64,000 nucleotides of DNA from Thalassorhabdus alkalitolerans (GTDB taxonomy: Bacteria > Bacillota > Bacilli > Bacillales > Marinococcaceae): the NCBI RefSeq assembly GCF_042656585.1, contig NZ_JBHSPG010000023.1; one strand, 5' to 3'. Under the pieces are notes generated by a model that saw only the letters and a list, made by a program, of their open reading frames with translations, did no database searches and was not told the DNA's origin. The position numbers and the translations under genes are program-made. Shown here piece after piece: positions 33,704 through 41,493 of this stretch (positions are counted from its first letter, which is position 1; every line of letters begins with the position of its first letter).

Positions 33704-35413
33704 ATGGTAAAGGAAAAATTATGGCTGGAAAGTTACCCGCAGGAGATACCTTCAACTCTAGAGTATGAAAATCGTTCTTTGCAATCATTTTTACAAGAAG
33801 CAGCACGTGAGAATCCTGAAAAACAAGCTTTTCATTTTATGGGTAAGGATATGACCTATAAAGAGGTCTACGGAGATGCTCTGAGATTTGCGAATCAACT
33901 GCGAAGCCTTGGAGTGAATAAGGGAGATCGTGTTGCCATTATGCTTGCCAACACTCCTCAGTCGGTTATTTGTTATTACGGAGCTTTATTAGCAGGGGCC
34001 GTGGTAGTACAAACAAATCCATTATACGTCGAACGGGAGATTGAGCACCAAATGATTGATTCTGGTGCAAAGGTTATGGTATGTCTTGATATTCTTTACC
34101 CCAGAGTAGAAAAGGTATGGAGAAAAACTTCTTTAGAATATGTTGTGGTAACTAGTATTAAGGATTACCTGCCTTTCCCTAAAAATGTAATTTATCCTTT
34201 CGTGCAGAAAAAGAACACCGGTATCAAGGTTAATATTTCGTATAACAGCAAAACACTCCATTTTCCGTCTCTTCTTTCAGCGGGGGAGGAGAAGGAACTT
34301 GATATACCGATTGACCCAAAAGAAGATCTTGCCTTATTACAATACACCGGCGGGACCACAGGACCGGCAAAAGGTGTGATGCTTACTCATTACAACCTGG
34401 TAGCAAATACGCTTCAATGCAGGGCATGGATGTACAAAATGAAAAAAGGAGAAGAACGGGTTCTGGCTGCATTACCATTTTTTCATGTGTACGGTATGAC
34501 CGTTGTAATGAATTTATCTATCATGTATTTGACGAAAATGATTATCCTTCCTAAATTTGACCCGAAGCAAGTGTTAAAGGCGATTCAAAAACATAAGGTA
34601 AGTCTGTTCCCTGGAGCTCCTACTATGTATGTCGGTCTTATTAATGAACCTGACATCGAGAAGTATGACCTCTCTTCTATTGAAGCATGTCTCAGCGGTT
34701 CGGCGCCTCTTCCAGTGGAGGTTCAACAGCAGTTTGAGAAGCTGACTGGCGGAAAACTGGTCGAGGGATATGGATTAACAGAAACATCCCCTGTAGCTGT
34801 TTCCACCCCGATTTGGGGGAAAAGGAAAGCTGGAAGCATAGGGGTGCCATGGCCTGATACTGAGGTGGCCGTTCTTTCGGCAGAAACAGGTGAATCAGCT
34901 GAGCCAGGTGAAATAGGTGAACTTATGATCAGGGGACCGCAGGTAATGAAAGGTTATTACAACAAGCCTGAGGATACAGCTGCCTCTTTTAAGGAAGACT
35001 GGTTTTTAACAGGCGATATGGGTTACATGGATGAAGAAGGATACTTTTATATCGTAGATCGGAAAAAAGATATGATTATTGCTGGTGGTTTTAACATTTA
35101 TCCAAGAGAGATAGAGGAAGTGCTGTACGAACATGAAGCCGTTCAGGAAGCAGCCGTAATCGGTGTGCCTGACACGTATAGAGGAGAAACCGTGAAAGCA
35201 TTTATCGTACTAAAAAAAGGGAAAAACGTAACAGAAGAAGAACTTGAAAAGTTCTGCCGGGAAAATTTAGCTGCATTTAAAGTGCCTCGTTTATATGAAT
35301 TTAAAGAAGAGCTTCCAAAGACAATGGTTGGAAAAATCCTTCGTCGGGCGCTTGTGGAAGAGGAAGAAAAAAAGCGTAAAGAAAATGAGGATTCATTAAA
35401 AAAAGGAAGCTAA
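33704..35413 (+). CDS. lcfA: Long-chain fatty-acid-CoA ligase, copy 1
   Basis: Activates fatty acids to acyl-CoA through an acyl-AMP intermediate. The 569-residue ANL-family protein has the P-loop-like YTGGTTGPAKGVMLTH, GYGLTETSP, the hinge motif DRKKDMIIAGGFNIYPREIEE and the C-terminal catalytic Lys in LPKTMVGKILRR. It is a close relative of copy 2, which starts 250 bases downstream; both align along their whole length. Start follows GGAGATGGGG. In B. subtilis a single lcfA heads this operon. Which copy is the ortholog cannot be decided here. Confidence 0.93.
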   Translation: MVKEKLWLESYPQEIPSTLEYENRSLQSFLQEAARENPEKQAFHFMGKDMTYKEVYGDALRFANQLRSLGVNKGDRVAIMLANTPQSVICYYGALLAGAVVVQTNPLYVEREIEHQMIDSGAKVMVCLDILYPRVEKVWRKTSLEYVVVTSIKDYLPFPKNVIYPFVQKKNTGIKVNISYNSKTLHFPSLLSAGEEKELDIPIDPKEDLALLQYTGGTTGPAKGVMLTHYNLVANTLQCRAWMYKMKKGEERVLAALPFFHVYGMTVVMNLSIMYLTKMIILPKFDPKQVLKAIQKHKVSLFPGAPTMYVGLINEPDIEKYDLSSIEACLSGSAPLPVEVQQQFEKLTGGKLVEGYGLTETSPVAVSTPIWGKRKAGSIGVPWPDTEVAVLSAETGESAEPGEIGELMIRGPQVMKGYYNKPEDTAASFKEDWFLTGDMGYMDEEGYFYIVDRKKDMIIAGGFNIYPREIEEVLYEHEAVQEAAVIGVPDTYRGETVKAFIVLKKGKNVTEEELEKFCRENLAAFKVPRLYEFKEELPKTMVGKILRRALVEEEEKKRKENEDSLKKGS

Positions 35414-35420
35414 TGATATA

Positions 35421-35447
35421 AGCCGCCGTCCCATCGGCGGTTTATTT
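35421..35447 (+). terminator. Terminator after acyl-CoA ligase 1
   Basis: CCGCCG-TCCCAT-CGGCGG followed by TTTATTTATT. Confidence 0.7.
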
Positions 35448-35460
35448 ATTACAGATGGAT

Positions 35461-35559
35461 AAGGTGCCAGGCACCAATCCGAGTCTGTAACAAGTTCAAG
35501 TGGGCATCTTGTGTCATTGGAAAGTAATATGACAATGAGAGCTGGTGCCAGGCATCATT
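35461..35559. repeat. GGTGCCAGGCACC palindrome pair
   Basis: GGTGCCAGGCACC near 35463-35475 and GGTGCCAGGCATC near 35544-35556, about 80 bases apart between the two ligase genes. This palindrome is a widespread intergenic repeat in Bacillaceae genomes. Confidence 0.65.
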
Positions 35560-35581
35560 ATAAAAAAGTTGTAAAAAAGGA

Positions 35582-35610
35582 TTTAAAAATGAACGACTAT
35601 TCAGTACAAT
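35582..35610 (+). promoter_or_regulatory. Promoter of acyl-CoA ligase 2 with FadR-like box
   Basis: TTTAAA (35582-35587), spacing 17, TACAAT (35605-35610). The spacer carries ATGAACGACTATTCAGTACA (35589-35608), matching 16 of 20 positions of the Bacillus FadR site WTGAATGAMTANTCATTCAW. Confidence 0.6.
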
Positions 35611-35662
35611 GAGGATAGAGGAGAAATACCTTTAGAGAGGAGAGGGTGAGGGAGGATCTTGA

Positions 35663-37381
35663 ATGGTAAAAGAACTGCAGAGACAATGGGAAGCTAAATA
35701 TCCGCCTGAAATTTCAACAAATATTGAATATCCAAAAAGAACTCTTCAATCCTTTTTAAAACAAACGGCAGAAGAGTATCCAAATCATAAAGCCCTGTAT
35801 TTTTATGGGAAAGAGTGGACATATTTGGAGCTGTATGAAGAGTCTGTTACATTTGCCGGTCAACTTCAAGACCTGGGGGTAAAGAAAGGTGATCGGGTAG
35901 CCATCATGCTTCCTAACACTCCCCAGTCTGTCATTAGTTATTATGGAACATTGTTAGCAGGAGCAGTGGTAGTGCAGACTAATCCCCTTTACATGGAGCG
36001 GGAGCTCTTACATCAGATGACTGATTCAGGAGCTAAGGTTATGATCTGTCTGGATTTACTTTACCCCCGTGTGATGAAAGTTAAGGAAGAGACACAGCTT
36101 GAACATATTGTCGTAACAAAAATAAAAGACTGCCTGCCTTTCCCAAAAAATGTGGTATACCCACTAACGCAAAGAAAAAGTGCAAAGGTTAAAGTAGATA
36201 TTTCCTACAATCATTTTATCCACTCTTTTTCATCCTTGCTGAAAAAAGGATCCTTTAAGGAAATCGAGGATGAGGTGGATCCAGTTGAAGATCTAGCCCT
36301 TCTACAATATACCGGAGGGACTACTGGTCTTGCGAAAGGTGTTATGCTATCGCACTATAACTTAGTAGCTAACACTACTCAATGTTTAAGCTGGATGTAT
36401 CAAATGGAAAAAGGAAAGGAAAAAACATTAGCTGTTCTCCCTTTTTTCCATGTTTACGGTATGACAGTTTCCATGAACCTTTCGGTTATGAATGGATCAC
36501 AAATGGTGATTCTCCCTAAGTTTGATCCAAAAGAGGTTCTACAAATGGTTCAGAAACATAAGATTACCACCTTCCCAGGTGCGCCAACGATGTATATCTC
36601 ACTTTTAAATCACCCTGACCTGGAGAAATACGACTTATCGTCTATTAAGGCATGTATCAGCGGTTCTTCCCCGCTTCCCGTGGAAGTACAGCACCAATTT
36701 GAATCTGTCACGGGCGGCAAACTTGTAGAGGGATTTGGCTTAACTGAAAGTTCCCCGGTAACGCACTGTAATTTAATCTGGGGAGAGAGAAAAGAAGGAA
36801 GTATTGGCCTTCCGTGGCCCAATACGGACGCTGCGATCCTTTCACAGGAAAGTGAAGACTTCGGCGAGCCTGGAGAAATTGGGGAGTTAATTATAAGAGG
36901 ACCGCAAGTAATGAAGGGATACTGGAACCGTCCAGAAGAAACAGCTGCCACTTTCTTTGACGAATGGCTGAAAACGGGAGACATGGGTTACATGGATGAA
37001 GAGGGCTTTTTCTACATTGTTGACCGGAAGAAGGATATGATTATTGCCAGTGGATTTAATATCTATCCTCGTGAGATTGAAGAGGTACTGTATGAGCATC
37101 ATGCAGTGCAAGAAGCTGTAGTCATTGGAGTGCCTGACCCGTACCGCGGGGAAACGGTGAAAGCCTTTATCGTAACAAAGGAAGGAATGACTCTCACGGA
37201 AGGCGAACTTAACAAGTATTGCAGAGAGAATCTTGCTTCCTACAAAGTTCCAAAGATATATGAATTTCGAAGTGAGCTTCCTAAGACCATGGTGGGAAAG
37301 GTTCTACGCCGGGTACTAGTGGAAGAGGAAAAAGAGAAACGAGCACAGTCTAAAGAAAAGAGTCATCAGAAAACTTCCTGA
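35663..37381 (+). CDS. lcfA: Long-chain fatty-acid-CoA ligase, copy 2
   Basis: 572-residue acyl-CoA synthetase with YTGGTTGLAKGVMLSH, GFGLTESSP, DRKKDMIIASGFNIYPREIEE and the catalytic Lys in LPKTMVGKVLRR. Nearly the same domain layout and sequence as copy 1, so this is a tandem duplication; differences cluster in the N-terminus and in the region around residues 170-210. Start follows GGAGGATCTTG. Directly upstream of fadR, the lcfA position in B. subtilis, which favours this copy as the positional ortholog. Confidence 0.93.
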   Translation: MVKELQRQWEAKYPPEISTNIEYPKRTLQSFLKQTAEEYPNHKALYFYGKEWTYLELYEESVTFAGQLQDLGVKKGDRVAIMLPNTPQSVISYYGTLLAGAVVVQTNPLYMERELLHQMTDSGAKVMICLDLLYPRVMKVKEETQLEHIVVTKIKDCLPFPKNVVYPLTQRKSAKVKVDISYNHFIHSFSSLLKKGSFKEIEDEVDPVEDLALLQYTGGTTGLAKGVMLSHYNLVANTTQCLSWMYQMEKGKEKTLAVLPFFHVYGMTVSMNLSVMNGSQMVILPKFDPKEVLQMVQKHKITTFPGAPTMYISLLNHPDLEKYDLSSIKACISGSSPLPVEVQHQFESVTGGKLVEGFGLTESSPVTHCNLIWGERKEGSIGLPWPNTDAAILSQESEDFGEPGEIGELIIRGPQVMKGYWNRPEETAATFFDEWLKTGDMGYMDEEGFFYIVDRKKDMIIASGFNIYPREIEEVLYEHHAVQEAVVIGVPDPYRGETVKAFIVTKEGMTLTEGELNKYCRENLASYKVPKIYEFRSELPKTMVGKVLRRVLVEEEKEKRAQSKEKSHQKTS

Positions 37382-37397
37382 AATCCTGGAATTAAGA

Positions 37398-37426
37398 TTG
37401 ACAGTTTATAAATGTTTTCATAAAAT
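37398..37426 (+). promoter_or_regulatory. Promoter of fadR-fadB-etfBA
   Basis: TTGACA (37398-37403), spacing 17, TAAAAT (37421-37426). The predicted start lies at the edge of the FadR box. Confidence 0.75.
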
Positions 37427-37435
37427 AAAAGAAAG

Positions 37436-37455
37436 ATGAATGAACGGTCATTCAT
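37436..37455. promoter_or_regulatory. FadR operator
   Basis: ATGAATGA-ACGG-TCATTCAT is a 20-base site with perfect 8-base arms, 18 of 20 positions matching WTGAATGAMTANTCATTCAW. It overlaps or just follows the transcript start, fitting autorepression. Confidence 0.8.
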
Positions 37456-37505
37456 TACATCGTGAATTACATCGCAAAGAATGAATGGGAGAAAGGAAGA
37501 CTAAG

Positions 37506-38114
37506 ATGAGTAAACGAAAAGGACCGAAATACGAACAAATTATAGAAGCGGCCGTTCGTGTTATTGCAAAAAATGGCTACCACCACGCACAAGTATCAAA
37601 AATCGCCAAAGAGGCAGGTGTGGCAGACGGCACCATTTATCTCTACTTTAAAAATAAAGAAGACATCCTCATTTCACTTTTTGACGAAAAGATGGGTACG
37701 TTCGTCAGTAAAATCAGAGAGGAATTGTCAACAGTGGAGTCAGCTGCAGAAAAGCTGTCGGTCCTAATCAAGCTTCATTTTAAACAATTGGCCGCTGACA
37801 AGCATTTAGCTGTGGTTACCCAATTAGAATTAAGGCAGTCTCACAGCGATTTGCGTCAGCAGATTAATGAAATATTGAAGGATTACTTATCTTTAATGGA
37901 AGAAGTAATCATAGAAGGCAAGGAATCTGGAAGCTTTTCTTCTTCATTGAACGAAAAGCTATCAAGACAAATGGTCTTTGGAACATTAGATGAAGTGGTA
38001 ACAAACTGGGTTATGAAAGAATGTAAATATGATCTGGAAGAATTAGCTGAACCTGTTTATTCTATGCTTTTAAATGGTTTTAAAACCAATGCTGAAAGCA
38101 CAGTAGAAATGTAA
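37506..38114 (+). CDS. fadR: TetR-family fatty-acid regulator FadR
   Basis: 202-residue TetR-type repressor of beta-oxidation genes, released by long-chain acyl-CoA in B. subtilis. The N-terminal helix-turn-helix reads QVSKIAKEAGVADGTIYLYFKNKEDIL (key residues GVADGTIYLYF), nearly the same as the B. subtilis protein, and the ligand domain keeps QLELRQSHSDLRQQINEIL and QMVFGTLDEVVTNWVM. ATG 37506 is preceded by GAAAGGAAG; an in-frame ATG at 37485 is possible. First gene of the fadR-fadB-etfB-etfA unit. Confidence 0.95.
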   Translation: MSKRKGPKYEQIIEAAVRVIAKNGYHHAQVSKIAKEAGVADGTIYLYFKNKEDILISLFDEKMGTFVSKIREELSTVESAAEKLSVLIKLHFKQLAADKHLAVVTQLELRQSHSDLRQQINEILKDYLSLMEEVIIEGKESGSFSSSLNEKLSRQMVFGTLDEVVTNWVMKECKYDLEELAEPVYSMLLNGFKTNAESTVEM

Positions 38115-38149
38115 CAGCTAAAGAAACGAGGAGGGGGACAGCCTTTATT

Positions 38150-38923
38150 ATGTCATATTTGTCTATAAAAAAGGAACATAAGATTGGGTATATTACCATA
38201 AATCGGCCCCCGGCTAATGCTCTAGCCAAAGCATTGCTGGAAGACTTTGAGAAAGCAATAGAAGAGCTTGAACAAGATTCAGAAGTAAAGGTTATTATTT
38301 TACACGGAGAAGGTAAATTCTTTGCAGCGGGAGCTGATATTAAAGAATTTACACAGGTGAATAATGAAGAAGAGTTCGCCCGGTTATCAAAAAACGGGCA
38401 GCTTTTATTCGAACGATTGGAAGCCCTTACAAAACCGGTGATCGCGGCGATCCATGGAGCTGCTCTGGGAGGGGGATTGGAGCTTGCCATGGCTTGCCAC
38501 ATAAGGATCGCAACCGAAGAAGCAAAGCTCGGGCTGCCAGAGCTTAACCTTGGAATCATTCCTGGCTTTGCCGGCACCCAGAGGCTGACCCATATAGCAG
38601 GCAGTGCAAAAGCAGCTGAAATGATGCTGAGCGGCGAGCCCATAACAGGGAGAGAAGCAAAAGCCGTAGGACTGGTAAATCAAGTATGTGCAGAAGGCGA
38701 GCATTTGGAAACGGCTGTAAAGCTTGCAGAAAAGATAGCTTCCAAGAGTGCCGTGAACATTCGCATGATTATGGAGCTTCTCTCTTACAGCAAAGGAGAG
38801 GACTTTAGAAAAGGAGTAGAAAGAGAAGCAGAGCTTTTTGGAGAATCGCATGGAACTCATGATAGTAAAGAAGGAATCACTGCTTTTCTTGAAAAAAGGA
38901 AACCTCAATTTAAAGACCACTAA
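38150..38923 (+). CDS. fadB: Enoyl-CoA hydratase
   Basis: Hydrates trans-2-enoyl-CoA in beta-oxidation. The 257-residue crotonase-fold protein has the oxyanion-hole segments GKFFAAGADIKEF and HGAALGGGLELAMACHIR, and the two catalytic glutamates lie in LPELNLGIIPGFAGTQRL and the preceding helix. Start follows GAGGAGGGGG. Lies between fadR and etfB as in B. subtilis (ysiB). Confidence 0.93.
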   Translation: MSYLSIKKEHKIGYITINRPPANALAKALLEDFEKAIEELEQDSEVKVIILHGEGKFFAAGADIKEFTQVNNEEEFARLSKNGQLLFERLEALTKPVIAAIHGAALGGGLELAMACHIRIATEEAKLGLPELNLGIIPGFAGTQRLTHIAGSAKAAEMMLSGEPITGREAKAVGLVNQVCAEGEHLETAVKLAEKIASKSAVNIRMIMELLSYSKGEDFRKGVEREAELFGESHGTHDSKEGITAFLEKRKPQFKDH

Positions 38924-38953
38924 GCAAATTTATTTTACTAGGGAGGGATAGTA

Positions 38954-39727
38954 ATGAATATTTTTGTCATTATGAAGCGCACATTTGACACGGAAGAGAA
39001 AATTGTTATTAACAACGGGGTAATTGATGAAGAGGGAGCAGAGTTTATCATTAATCCCTATGACGAGTACGCTATAGAGGAAGCCATTGTTTTACGAGAA
39101 GCTCATGGCGGGGAAGTGACGGTCATAACTGTAGGGGATGAGGAAGCAGAAAAGGAGCTCCGTACCGCTCTGGCAATGGGAGCAGACAAAGCCGTTTTAC
39201 TGGACATTGAGGATATTGATGGTGAAATTGATCATTTTAGTGTCTCAACTATGCTCACGGCATACTTAAAAGACCAGGAGTATGACATTATCCTGGGGGG
39301 AAATGTTGCCGTTGATGATGGAGCTGGACAGGTAGCACCTCGTGTGGCCGAAGGTCTTGGAATTAATCAAGTAACAACGATTACAAAGCTTACAGTCGAT
39401 GGAGATAAAGCAACAATTGAAAGGGATGTAGAAGGGGACATCGAAATTGTAGAAACTGCTCTTCCTCTTCTGGTGACTTGCCAGCAAGGGTTGAATGAAC
39501 CAAGGTATCCATCACTTCCAGGGATTATGAAAGCAAAGAAAAAGCCATTAGAGACCCTTGACCTGGATGATTTAGATCTTGAGGAAGAGGACGTAGAAGC
39601 AAAGACTAAAACGACTGATCGCTTTCTCCCTCCGGAAAAAGGAGAAGGGAAAATTCTTGAAGGCGATGTGAACGATCAGGTGAAGGAATTAATTGACCTA
39701 TTGAAAAATGAAGCAAAAGTTGTCTAA
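38954..39727 (+). CDS. etfB: Electron transfer flavoprotein beta subunit
   Basis: 257-residue AMP-binding subunit of ETF, which takes electrons from acyl-CoA dehydrogenases. Begins MNIFVIMKRTFDTEEKI. It contains the ETF-beta signature around VETALPLLVTCQQGLNEPRYPSLPGIMKAKKKP. Start behind GGGAGGG. Precedes etfA by 13 bases. Confidence 0.95.
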   Translation: MNIFVIMKRTFDTEEKIVINNGVIDEEGAEFIINPYDEYAIEEAIVLREAHGGEVTVITVGDEEAEKELRTALAMGADKAVLLDIEDIDGEIDHFSVSTMLTAYLKDQEYDIILGGNVAVDDGAGQVAPRVAEGLGINQVTTITKLTVDGDKATIERDVEGDIEIVETALPLLVTCQQGLNEPRYPSLPGIMKAKKKPLETLDLDDLDLEEEDVEAKTKTTDRFLPPEKGEGKILEGDVNDQVKELIDLLKNEAKVV

Positions 39728-39740
39728 GGAGGGATTTAGA

Positions 39741-40712
39741 ATGGCTAAAAAAGTAATTGTTCTGGGAGAAACCCGTGATGGGGAAATTAGAAATGTAACC
39801 TTTGAAGCAATCGCAGCAGCTAAAAAGGTTGCTGATGGAGGAGAAGTAGTCGGTGTTCTCTTTGGAGAGAACGCGAGTGGCTTTGCGAATGAAATGATTC
39901 ATTACGGGGCGGACCGTGTGCTGACTTCAGAGCATTCCGACTTAAAGCAGTACACCACTGACGCTTATCAGCAGGCAATTTTACAAGTGTGTGATCAAGA
40001 AAGCCCGGAGGGGATTATCTTTGGTCATACTTCTTCAGGGAAGGATCTTGCTCCCCGACTGGCAGCTAAACTTGGGTCAGGACTTGTATCCGATGCTGTG
40101 GACATAGAGATAGAGGGAGGCACAGCGGTTTTTACCCGTCCTATTTATTCAGGTAAGGCTTTTGAAAAGAAATCTATTGAGGATGGGCTCGTATTTGCTA
40201 CCATTCGCCCCAACAATATCGCTTCTTTAGAGAAAGATGAGGCAAGAAGCGGAGAGGTGCAGTCTATTGACGTAGATATCAAGGACTTACGAACCATCAT
40301 TAAAGAAGTAGTGAAGAAAACAGCCGGCGGTGTAGACTTATCTGAAGCGAAGGTTATTGTTGCCGGCGGCCGTGGAGTAAAAAGTGATGAAGGGTTTAAG
40401 CCGCTTTATGAACTTGCTGAAGTGTTAGGCGGGGCTGTAGGGGCATCCCGGGGTGCCTGCGATGCCGAGTATTGTGACTACGCTTTGCAAATTGGGCAGA
40501 CAGGTAAAGTGGTAACCCCTGACCTTTACATTGCGGCAGGTCTTTCCGGGGCCATTCAGCATTTGGCGGGAATGTCCAATTCCAAGGTCATCGTTGCGAT
40601 TAACAAAGATCCTGAAGCGCCTATATTTGAAGTAGCAGACTATGGAATAGTAGGCGACCTGTTTGAAGTAATTCCGCTTCTTACTGAAGAGTTTAAGAAA
40701 GTTACAGCGTAA
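39741..40712 (+). CDS. etfA: Electron transfer flavoprotein alpha subunit
   Basis: 323-residue FAD-binding subunit. The C-terminal domain has GGRGVKSDEGFKPLYELAEVLGGAVGASRGACD and the FAD signature LYIAAGLSGAIQHLAGMSNSKVIVAINKD (key residues AGLSGAIQH). I chose ATG 39741 behind TAAGGAGGG; an in-frame start at 39708 lies inside etfB. Passes electrons toward the quinone pool. Last gene of the unit. Confidence 0.96.
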   Translation: MAKKVIVLGETRDGEIRNVTFEAIAAAKKVADGGEVVGVLFGENASGFANEMIHYGADRVLTSEHSDLKQYTTDAYQQAILQVCDQESPEGIIFGHTSSGKDLAPRLAAKLGSGLVSDAVDIEIEGGTAVFTRPIYSGKAFEKKSIEDGLVFATIRPNNIASLEKDEARSGEVQSIDVDIKDLRTIIKEVVKKTAGGVDLSEAKVIVAGGRGVKSDEGFKPLYELAEVLGGAVGASRGACDAEYCDYALQIGQTGKVVTPDLYIAAGLSGAIQHLAGMSNSKVIVAINKDPEAPIFEVADYGIVGDLFEVIPLLTEEFKKVTA

Positions 40713-40715
40713 GAC

Positions 40716-40763
40716 AAAGAAGGGTGTCCCAAAAGCCTGCTTTTGGTGCTACCCTTCTTTTTG
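40716..40763 (+). terminator. Terminator after etfA
   Basis: AAGAAGGGTG..CCAAAAG and CTTTTGG..TACCCTTCTTTTT form a long two-part stem. Confidence 0.88.
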
Positions 40764-40835
40764 TTTCCTGTTCGGGGCACATAAAATGTCCAGTTTTATA
40801 TTTTTATTTTCGGGTATTCTAACTAGTGCAAGTTA

Positions 40836-40865
40836 TTCGCTTCTATCATTTGGCAATGCTATAAT
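40836..40865 (+). promoter_or_regulatory. Extended -10 promoter of trxA
   Basis: TGCTATAAT (TATAAT at 40860-40865, with TG one base upstream) and a weak -35 TTCGCT at spacing 18. Confidence 0.65.
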
Positions 40866-40905
40866 GCATATGTGTAACTAAAGTGTTGACCAAAGGAGGA
40901 TTATA

Positions 40906-41220
40906 ATGGCAATTGTAAACGTAACTGATCAAAACTTTGCGGAAGAAACATCTGCGGGTGTAGTTCTTGCAGATTTTTGGGCTCCGTGGTGCGGGCCTTG
41001 TAAAATGATTGCGCCTGTTTTAGAGGAACTTGATTCTGAAATGGGAGACAAAGTGAAGATTGCTAAGCTTGATGTAGACGAAAACCAGGAAACTGCTGGG
41101 AAATACGGGGTAATGAGTATCCCCACTCTCCTTGTATTCAAAGAGGGAGAAGTAGTCGAGCAAGTGGTTGGATTCCAGCCAAAAGAGCAATTGGAAGAAC
41201 TGCTTAATAAACATCTGTAA
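40906..41220 (+). CDS. trxA: Thioredoxin
   Basis: 104-residue cytosolic disulfide reductase with the active site WAPWCGPCKM (Cys29 and Cys32), the buried Asp in LADFWAP and the cis-proline loop MSIPTLLVFK. Start follows AAAGGAGG. Between etfA and uvrC, as in B. subtilis. Own promoter and terminator. Confidence 0.97.
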   Translation: MAIVNVTDQNFAEETSAGVVLADFWAPWCGPCKMIAPVLEELDSEMGDKVKIAKLDVDENQETAGKYGVMSIPTLLVFKEGEVVEQVVGFQPKEQLEELLNKHL

Positions 41221-41223
41221 GAA

Positions 41224-41265
41224 AAAACGAACTGGTGGCAGAAGACGTTTGCCGCCAGTTTTTTA
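41224..41265 (+). terminator. Terminator after trxA
   Basis: AACTGGTGGCA and TGCCGCCAGTT pair with a T6 tail. Confidence 0.85.
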
Positions 41266-41493
41266 TGTAAATTAGTATGTTTATATTGCACTCTTCTCTT
41301 TTTAAAAGGCTTTGTTTAAGGATGATGCGGATTTTATAAGGCTTTTGATTGTAGATATAAACGCATAAACCGAAGATACAATTGACTGAATAGTATTACT
41401 TGCTGTTCCTCCTTTATAAGACAGCTTACATGCAGTATGATTAAGCCAGGAATAATAAATAGCCTCTCAAGAAAATACAAAGAGGTGGAAGCT

